Origin: CALMKX01 sp044869955
Lineage (GTDB): Bacteria; Acidobacteriota; Thermoanaerobaculia; Multivoradales; SZUA-115
DNA length: 7,232 nucleotides
Assembly: GCA_044869955.1 (NCBI GenBank)
Contig: JBIOYC010000042.1
Coordinates: 1-7,232, forward strand
Direction of reading: 5' to 3'
The position numbers and the translations under genes were made by a program. Positions 1 through 4,471 of the stretch are shown piece by piece. The notes under the pieces are model-generated. The model did not search any database. It worked only from the letters and a program-made list of their open reading frames with translations, and was not told the origin of the DNA. Position 1 is the stretch's first letter; each line of letters begins with the position of its first letter.

Positions 1-1
1 C

Positions 2-811
2 GAAGGAGAGGTAGCCCAGGAGGGAGCCGAGCACGAAGGCGAGGGTGGCGACGCCCGAGCGGGCCTCGGAAAGACCTCGGGCGACCTGGAGGTAGCGGGG
101 CAGCCAGATCACCGCCAGCCAATAGGCGGTCATGTTGAAGGCGGTGAGCAGGAAGGCGAGGGCGAAGGTGCCGCGGGTGCCGCGAGCCAGCAGCTGCCGC
201 CACTGGCCGCCCGGGCCGGCCTGGCGCCAGAGGTCGGACTCCGGCACCCGGCGCACCAGGGGCAAAGCGAGAATCGGCAGGGTGGACAGGGCGAATACGC
301 CGCGCCAGCCCAGGCCGGGTGCCACAAAGGCTCCCACCAGGGCCGCGAGGCCCAACCCCAGCGGGGCGCCGCTCTGGGCCACGGCACCCCAGCGTCCCCG
401 CTCGGCGGGGGGGAAGGTCTCACCGATCAGGGCCTGCCCGGCTCCCCAGGCGCCGCCGATGCCGAGGCCGGCCACGCCCCGCGCCACCAGTAGGGTCGAG
501 AAGCTCGGGGCCAGGGCGCAGAAGGCGTTGCCCAGGCAGAAGACGCCGAGGGCGGTGGCAGTCGAGGCCCGGCGGCCGGTCTTGTCCGCCAGCCAGCCGA
601 AGAGGAAGCCCCCCAGGCCGGTGGCACCGATGCCCAGGCCGGTGAGCAGGGCGAGGTCGCCGTCCAGGAGCTGGAAGTCCCGCTGGATGCCGCCCAGGAG
701 GAACGACAGCACGGTCAGCGAGTAGAACCCCTGCCACCAGACCACGAAGGCCAGGACCAAGATGGCCAGGTGCCGGCGATCGAGGCGATCGCTTTGGTGG
801 AGGAGAGACAT
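2..811 (-). CDS. MFS transporter, partial (N-terminal 270 residues)
   Basis: This is a proton- or solute-coupled transporter of the major facilitator superfamily in the inner membrane. The open frame starts at the ATG whose complement is 809-811 and runs to the left edge without a stop, so about 270 of an expected 400-450 residues are visible. Hydrophobic stretches at about residues 15-38, 55-75, 84-103, 106-130, 142-166, 170-188, 214-238 and 255-270 fit helices 1 to 8. The loop between helices 2 and 3 carries the MFS signature GWLADKTGRR at 72-81. GLGIGGAWGAG (115-125) in helix 4 and RRVPESDLW (187-195) after helix 6 resemble organic-acid/proton symporters of the SHS/AAHS type; that subfamily and any substrate are inference. 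No Shine-Dalgarno sequence precedes this ATG; an in-frame GTG at 844-842 is the only nearby alternative and also lacks one. The gene is divergent from the DsbA-like gene. Confidence 0.9.
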   Translation of the reverse strand, partial: MSLLHQSDRLDRRHLAILVLAFVVWWQGFYSLTVLSFLLGGIQRDFQLLDGDLALLTGLGIGATGLGGFLFGWLADKTGRRASTATALGVFCLGNAFCALAPSFSTLLVARGVAGLGIGGAWGAGQALIGETFPPAERGRWGAVAQSGAPLGLGLAALVGAFVAPGLGWRGVFALSTLPILALPLVRRVPESDLWRQAGPGGQWRQLLARGTRGTFALAFLLTAFNMTAYWLAVIWLPRYLQVARGLSEARSGVATLAFVLGSLLGYLSF

Positions 812-844
812 GGCACCGGGTACGAGGTGCGGGGAGGCTACCAC

Positions 845-892
845 GGGCGGGCGCCCTGCCCGAGAGGCTCCTCGGCGCCGGGCCTTCGGCCC
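845..892 (-). other. Cluster of three GC-rich hairpins before the transporter start
   Basis: Three inverted repeats lie side by side: GGGCC-TTC-GGCCC at 880-892, CCGAG-N6-CTCGG at 860-875, and nested GGGC/GCCC arms around GGGCGCCC at 845-861. None is followed by a T-run on either strand, so they do not look like intrinsic terminators. Their place between the leader-like element and a start codon without a Shine-Dalgarno suggests a structured 5' UTR. In DNA this GC-rich some pairing is expected by chance. Confidence 0.4.
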
Positions 893-970
893 TGCCCTCG
901 ATGTGACCTCGGATCAGGTTGCCACGTCAGGGTAAGAACTTCGACGACGCGCGGCGTCCCGGGCTCGAGG
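885..970 (-). ncRNA. Possible TPP-riboswitch-like leader of the transporter (degenerate)
   Basis: Read on the minus strand, 923-911 gives GGCAACCTGATCC, followed by GAGGTCACATCGAGGGCAGGG. This parallels the 3' half of the TPP aptamer, where ACCTGAT, a short stem-loop and a closing AGGG occur in that order. An upstream ACCC lies at about 932-929, and a GACG/CGTC mini-stem sits where P3 would be. The conserved CTGAGA of the pyrimidine-sensing arm is not visible, which argues against a working TPP aptamer. GGCAACC followed by AGGT also recalls part of SAM-I/IV aptamers. The element ends about 75 bases before the transporter start, with hairpins between, as a leader would. The class assignment is a weak inference. 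Confidence 0.2.
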
Positions 971-1004
971 ATTCCTTCGAGCTGGTCCTGGATCACCCGG
1001 CCGA

Positions 1005-1013
1005 TGCTAGACT
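1005..1013 (+). promoter_or_regulatory. Candidate extended -10 promoter of the DsbA-like gene
   Basis: TGCTAGACT at 1005-1013 reads as an extended -10 element (TGn followed by TAGACT), an AT-richer spot in GC-rich surroundings on the correct strand, about 90 bases before the start codon. No good -35 hexamer lies at 17 bases; only weak matches around 982-990 are present. The transcription start would fall near 1020. Confidence 0.35.
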
Positions 1014-1045
1014 TCCGCTACCGTGAACCTGCGAAGCTGCGGAAG
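1012..1045. repeat. 7-bp inverted repeat at the predicted transcript start
   Basis: CTTCCGC at 1012-1018 and GCGGAAG at 1039-1045 are perfect inverted repeats separated by 20 bases. The left arm overlaps the end of the candidate -10 element, so the pair could be an operator for a dimeric regulator or a stem in the 5' UTR. The arms do not extend beyond seven bases. Function is inferred from position only. Confidence 0.3.
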
Positions 1046-1088
1046 CGAGTATCTCCAGCCTCGTCGCTCTACCCGCGGCTCCTTTGCT

Positions 1089-1095
1089 GGGAGGT
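1089..1095 (+). promoter_or_regulatory. Ribosome binding site that fixes the DsbA-like start
   Basis: GGGAGGT ends seven bases before the ATG at 1103, which is ideal spacing. It selects this start over upstream in-frame candidates such as 770, and the protein then begins directly with a signal peptide. Confidence 0.85.
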
Positions 1096-1102
1096 TGGAG
1101 TC

Positions 1103-1774
1103 ATGACGGTGAGGACTCGGCGGATCTCTCCCTGGCTGGTCGTGCTCGGGATCGCTCTCCTCCTGGCCCTCGGGTCGACACCCGGGGTCCTCGCCAAGAA
1201 GGGCCCCAAAATCTCCGTGGGCAACGATCCCTCAATGAAACAGGGCTCGCCTCCCCTGGTGCTCGTGGAGCTCTCAGACTTCCAGTGTTTCTACTGCGGC
1301 CGCGCCGCCGCCGACCTGCTCCCGAGGGTGCACGAGGCCTTCGTGCAGACGGGCAAGGTCGAGATCATCTTCCTCGACCTGCCGCTCGAGATGCATCCTC
1401 AGGCTCTCAAGGCGGCGGAAGCGGCCGGCTGTGCGGGTGCCCAGGACAGGTTCTGGGACATGCACAACCACCTGTTCGCCCACCAGGATGCCCTGAGGCC
1501 CGAGGACCTGGTCGGCTACGCTCAGGAGCTGGGCCTGGACGTGCCGGCTTTCCAGAAATGCCTCTCGGGTGGCAAGCAGCTCCCGGGAATCCGCGAAGAC
1601 CTGCGCATCGCCCAGAGTCTCGAAATTACCGGCACGCCGGCCTTCCTCGTCGGCCGCCGAATCCCGGACAGCGAGAAGGTCGAGGTGCTGGGGGTCGTGA
1701 AGGGCCTGCCGCCTTACGAGGTCCTCGAGGAGAGGATCCACTCGCTGCTCGCCCCGGAGAAGGGCGTGCCCTGA
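1103..1774 (+). CDS. Exported DsbA-like thiol:disulfide protein (Thioredoxin_4 type)
   Basis: This 223-residue protein is predicted to make, break or rearrange disulfide bonds outside the cytoplasm. Residues 1-31 form a signal peptide: basic MTVRTRR, a hydrophobic core at about 11-25, and a likely signal peptidase I site after VLA (29-31). The thioredoxin fold begins with LVELSDFQ and the active site CFYC at 62-65. The cis-proline loop GTP lies at 177-179. Two further cysteines, C110 (in AAGCAGAQ) and C153 (in QKCL), occupy positions common in this DsbA-like family and could form a second, structural disulfide; that pairing is inference. Family members usually have proline after the first active-site cysteine, and here it is phenylalanine. 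The gene has its own ribosome binding site and no DsbB/VKOR-like partner in the window. Its stop lies three bases from the stop of the convergent permease gene. Oxidase versus reductase/isomerase cannot be decided from sequence. Confidence 0.9.
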   Translation: MTVRTRRISPWLVVLGIALLLALGSTPGVLAKKGPKISVGNDPSMKQGSPPLVLVELSDFQCFYCGRAAADLLPRVHEAFVQTGKVEIIFLDLPLEMHPQALKAAEAAGCAGAQDRFWDMHNHLFAHQDALRPEDLVGYAQELGLDVPAFQKCLSGGKQLPGIREDLRIAQSLEITGTPAFLVGRRIPDSEKVEVLGVVKGLPPYEVLEERIHSLLAPEKGVP

Positions 1775-1777
1775 TCC

Positions 1778-4282
1778 TCACTCCCACTTCAGAGCCCGAA
1801 CCGGATCCACCCGCGTGGCCCGTAGGCTCGGGAAGGCTCCGGCGGCGACGGCGACTGCCACCAGCGTCGCCGCTGCCACGATCAGCGTCAACGGGTCGGC
1901 GGCGGAGAGGCCGACGAGGCGGCTTTCGATCAGGCGAGTGGCGGCGAGGGCGGCGGGCACTCCGATCGCGATGCCGGCGGCAGCGAGCAGCAGGGTCTCG
2001 CGCAGCACCAGCCAGAGGATCGTGCCGTGGTTGGCGCCCAGGGCCAGGCGCACGCCCAGCTCCTGGGTGCGCCGGGCGACCGCGTAGGAGATCACCCCGT
2101 AGAGCCCGATCGACGCCAGCACCAGCGCCAGCAGGCTGAACACCGACGACAGCCGTGCGATCATCCTCTCCTCGCCGATCGAATCAGCGATCATCGCCGT
2201 CAGCGGGTCGAGGTCATCGATGACCATCCCGGGGTGCAGCTCCCGCACCGCCTGGCGCACCGCCGCCACCAGGGCCGCGGGCCGCTCGGTGCGGATCTCC
2301 ACGTTGTACTGCGAGGGAAAGCCGTCGGCCTGCAACATCGGCAGGTAGAAGCGGGGCGGCACCGGCCCGCGCAGGTCGTGGTCGCGGGCGTTGGCGGCCA
2401 CGCCCACGATCTCGAAGACCTCATCCGGCGGCCCCACGGCGGTGACGTGCCGGCCCACCGGGTTGACGCCCGGGAAGTAGGTCTCGGCCAGGGCCGCGTT
2501 GATCACGGTGACCGGGGAGGCGCCCTGGCGATCCGCCGCCGTGAAGTCTCGACCGGCGAGCAATGGGACGCCCACCACCGAGAAGTAGCGCGGCGCCACG
2601 TGGTCGAAGCGGATCTCGGGATCTCGCCCGTCCGCGGGCGTGAAGCCCTCGGGCCGGGCCGTGGCGCTCGACTCGGTGCCGCTGAAGATGCCGTTCTCGG
2701 ACGCCGTGACGCCGGAGACCCCCGGCAGCTCGGCCAGCCGGCCGAGCAGGCCGGCCGTGAAAGGTTCGAGGTTCTCTGCCGGTAGGCCGGCCCCCACCGG
2801 ATCCACGTTGAGCATCAGGATGCCCTCGCGGTCGAAGCCCAGGTCGAGCTTCTCGAGGTTCTGGAGGGTGCGGACGAAAAGGCCGGAGCCCACCAGCAGG
2901 AGCAGCGAGAAGGCGAGCTGGGTGACCACCAGCAGCCGGCCGGCCCGCGAGCGGCCGGCGGCGAGGCCGCGGCCCCCTTCCCGCAGTACCGGGGCCAGGG
3001 CGACCCGGGTGGCAGAGAAGGCCGGGGCCAGCCCGAAGAGCACCGTGGTGCCGAGGGTGAGCAGCAGAGTGAAGGCGAGCACCGGGCCGTCCGGCCGCGG
3101 GCTCAGGGCCACCGAGCTGGCCCCGACCAGGGCCACCAGGGCCTCGGCCGCCCAGGCGGCGAAGAGCAGCCCCAGCCCTGCCCCGAGGACGCAGAGCAGG
3201 AAGCTCTCCGCTAGCAGCTGGCGGACCAGCCGCCCCCGCCCGGCCCCCAGGGCCAGGCGGACGACGATCTCCTTGCGCCGGCCGGTCGCCCGTTCGAGCA
3301 GCAGGTTCGCCACGTTGGCGCAGGCCACCAGCAGCACCAGGCCGACGATCGCCATGAGGGTGAAGAGGGAGCGCGAGAACTGCGCGCGCAGGCGGGACAG
3401 GCCGTAGGCTCCGGGAGTGACCGCGACTTCAGGCGCTAGGCGGTCGTTGATGAAGTCGGCGTCGATGGCACCGTCGGCGAGGGAGTCGAGGGTCCGGCGG
3501 TAGAGGCCAGCGATCTCGCCGCGCGCCTCCACGAGCGAGGTGCCGGGGCGCAGGCGACCGATGAGCTGGAGCCAGCCGGCCTCCCAGCGGTCCAGGTTGG
3601 GCCGGCCGCGGTGGATGGCCGCCTGCATCGAGATCGGGATCCAGACGTCGATCGCCTGGCCCACGACCTCGCCGGCGAAGCCCGGCGGCGTCACCCCGAC
3701 GATCGAGAACGCGGTGCCGTTGAGCTCGAGGGAGCGACCGAGGATCTCGGGGTCCGCGGCGAAGCCGCGCTGCCAGAAACCATGGCTGATCATCACCTGG
3801 GGCGAGGCGCCCGGGGCTCCCTCGTCGTCCGGGGTCAGCGTACGGCCCCGCGCGGCCCGCACGCCGAGCACGTCGAAGTAGTTGCCGGAGACCATGCGGC
3901 CGCGGGGGCTGCCGACGGCCTCGTCCGCGGGCCCCAGGGTCAGCCGGCCAGTGCGCCCGGCGGCGAGCAGGCCGTCGAACGAGCGGCCCTGGCCCCGGAA
4001 CAGCCGGTACATCGGGTAGGAGAAGAGATCCGGGCGAACGGAGCCGATCGACATCGAGTCGACGCGCGACGGGTCGCCCACCGCCACCAGGGAGCCGGGA
4101 TTCGGCACCGGCAGGGGGCGCAGGATCAGCGCCGAGATCAGGCTGAAGATGGCGGTGTTGGCGCCCAGGCCCAGGGCCAGGGAAAGGCCGGCGATGAGCG
4201 TGAAGGCGGGGCTCTTGCGCAGGGTGCGGAGGGCGAATCCCAGGTCCTGGCTCAGGCTCTCCCACCAACGACTCTTCGACAT
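1778..4282 (-). CDS. ADOP-type duplicated MacB/FtsX permease without ATPase domain
   Basis: This 834-residue inner-membrane protein has the layout of acidobacterial duplicated orphan permeases. The N-terminus DLGFALRTLRKSPAFT leads into helix 1 (about 27-53), then a MacB-like periplasmic domain (about 55-300). The first FtsX block has helices at about 306-328, 361-388 and 401-424. The second half repeats this: a helix at 450-470, a periplasmic domain at about 480-705, and helices at 715-735, 758-783 and 797-820. The duplicated coupling motif VRLALGA appears at 341-347 and 744-750, after RRKEIV and RRTQELG, where MacB-type permeases contact their ATPase. The protein ends DPVRALKWE, typical of the family. 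No Walker A or ABC signature is encoded in the window, so any ATPase partner must lie elsewhere. Substrate is unknown; MacB relatives drive efflux or mechanotransmission. The start at 4282 is chosen over an in-frame ATG at 4336 because of a strong ribosome binding site. Confidence 0.93.
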   Translation of the reverse strand: MSKSRWWESLSQDLGFALRTLRKSPAFTLIAGLSLALGLGANTAIFSLISALILRPLPVPNPGSLVAVGDPSRVDSMSIGSVRPDLFSYPMYRLFRGQGRSFDGLLAAGRTGRLTLGPADEAVGSPRGRMVSGNYFDVLGVRAARGRTLTPDDEGAPGASPQVMISHGFWQRGFAADPEILGRSLELNGTAFSIVGVTPPGFAGEVVGQAIDVWIPISMQAAIHRGRPNLDRWEAGWLQLIGRLRPGTSLVEARGEIAGLYRRTLDSLADGAIDADFINDRLAPEVAVTPGAYGLSRLRAQFSRSLFTLMAIVGLVLLVACANVANLLLERATGRRKEIVVRLALGAGRGRLVRQLLAESFLLCVLGAGLGLLFAAWAAEALVALVGASSVALSPRPDGPVLAFTLLLTLGTTVLFGLAPAFSATRVALAPVLREGGRGLAAGRSRAGRLLVVTQLAFSLLLLVGSGLFVRTLQNLEKLDLGFDREGILMLNVDPVGAGLPAENLEPFTAGLLGRLAELPGVSGVTASENGIFSGTESSATARPEGFTPADGRDPEIRFDHVAPRYFSVVGVPLLAGRDFTAADRQGASPVTVINAALAETYFPGVNPVGRHVTAVGPPDEVFEIVGVAANARDHDLRGPVPPRFYLPMLQADGFPSQYNVEIRTERPAALVAAVRQAVRELHPGMVIDDLDPLTAMIADSIGEERMIARLSSVFSLLALVLASIGLYGVISYAVARRTQELGVRLALGANHGTILWLVLRETLLLAAAGIAIGVPAALAATRLIESRLVGLSAADPLTLIVAAATLVAVAVAAGAFPSLRATRVDPVRALKWE

Positions 4283-4289
4283 CGGACGA

Positions 4290-4297
4290 CCCTCCCT
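4290..4297 (-). promoter_or_regulatory. Ribosome binding site that fixes the permease start
   Basis: On the minus strand AGGGAGGG occupies 4297-4290 and leaves seven bases before the ATG at 4282. It supports this start rather than the in-frame ATG at 4336, whose 18-residue extension is basic and not part of the conserved permease N-terminus. Confidence 0.8.
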
Positions 4298-4435
4298 GGC
4301 CGCGACGGCGGCTCTCGGCTTCCGCCGTATACGCAAGCGCGGCGCGTGGGTTTGGGCGGGGAGCCCGGCGCAGAGGAGTATGCTCGCTTCCCCTCGTCAT
4401 TCTGAGCAGGAGGCTGCGCGGGGCGCCGTCCGCCG

Positions 4436-4456
4436 CGGCGCCGGGCTGCCGCGCCG
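4436..4456 (+). other. GC-rich hairpin just before the ankyrin ribosome binding site
   Basis: CGGCGC (4436-4441) and GCGCCG (4451-4456) can pair across a 9-base loop. The stem ends four bases before GGAGG at 4461. It could limit ribosome access or stabilise the transcript, but six GC pairs can arise by chance in DNA of this composition. Confidence 0.3.
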
Positions 4457-4460
4457 GCCT

Positions 4461-4465
4461 GGAGG
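4461..4465 (+). promoter_or_regulatory. Ribosome binding site of the ankyrin gene
   Basis: GGAGG at 4461-4465 lies six bases before the ATG at 4472. It decides the start of the ankyrin-repeat protein, whose first helix begins immediately after. Confidence 0.8.
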
Positions 4466-4471
4466 CTAGCC

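Larger units (their letters stand above)
812..1102. other. Divergent intergenic region between transporter and DsbA-like gene
   Basis: This 291-base gap separates two genes that point away from each other, so it should hold both promoters. On the minus strand it contains a riboswitch-like stretch (885-970) and three GC-rich hairpins (845-892). On the plus strand it contains an extended -10-like sequence, a 7-base inverted repeat and a strong ribosome binding site. The frame of the plus-strand gene stays open back through this region to position 770, but the signal peptide and ribosome binding site place the real start at 1103. Confidence 0.8.
4283..4471. other. Divergent intergenic region between permease and ankyrin gene
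   Basis: This 189-base gap should contain promoters for both flanking genes. I see two AT-richer spots: GTATAC at 4328-4333 and TATGCT at 4379-4384. The second could be a -10 for the ankyrin gene, but the nearest -35-like TTGGGC (4352-4357) is 21 bases away, which is too far. No promoter is called. A short GC-rich hairpin precedes the ankyrin ribosome binding site. Confidence 0.6.

Noticed and set aside
132..725. 197-codon plus-strand frame opposite the transporter gene
   Set aside because: Arginine/proline-rich translation without features, while the minus strand encodes clear MFS helices and the signature loop.
770..1102. N-terminal extension of the DsbA-like gene back to an ATG at 770
   Set aside because: The extension overlaps the divergent transporter gene and has no protein features. 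The ATG at 1103 has an ideal ribosome binding site and starts a signal peptide.
1762..1771. GGGCGTGCCC mini-palindrome at the end of the DsbA-like gene as a terminator
   Set aside because: The stem is at most four base pairs with too small a loop and no T-run follows.
1084..2139. 351-codon plus-strand frame across the DsbA-like and permease genes
   Set aside because: Its translation is arginine/proline-rich and crosses two real genes in another frame or strand, with no domain.
2027..2785. 252-codon plus-strand frame inside the permease gene
   Set aside because: Its histidine- and arginine-rich translation is the usual antisense shadow of a GC-rich gene; the minus-strand frame encodes a recognisable permease throughout.
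4283..4336. 18-residue N-terminal extension of the permease
   Set aside because: A strong ribosome binding site serves the ATG at 4282, and the conserved permease N-terminus begins just after it.
4352..4384. TTGGGC...TATGCT as a promoter of the ankyrin gene
   Set aside because: The spacing of 21 bases is outside the usual 16-19 range, and no extended -10 supports it.
3611..4405. 264-codon plus-strand frame opposite the permease N-terminal half
   Set aside because: Low-complexity Gly/Ala/His/Arg composition with no ribosome binding site or domain; it is a shadow of the permease gene.
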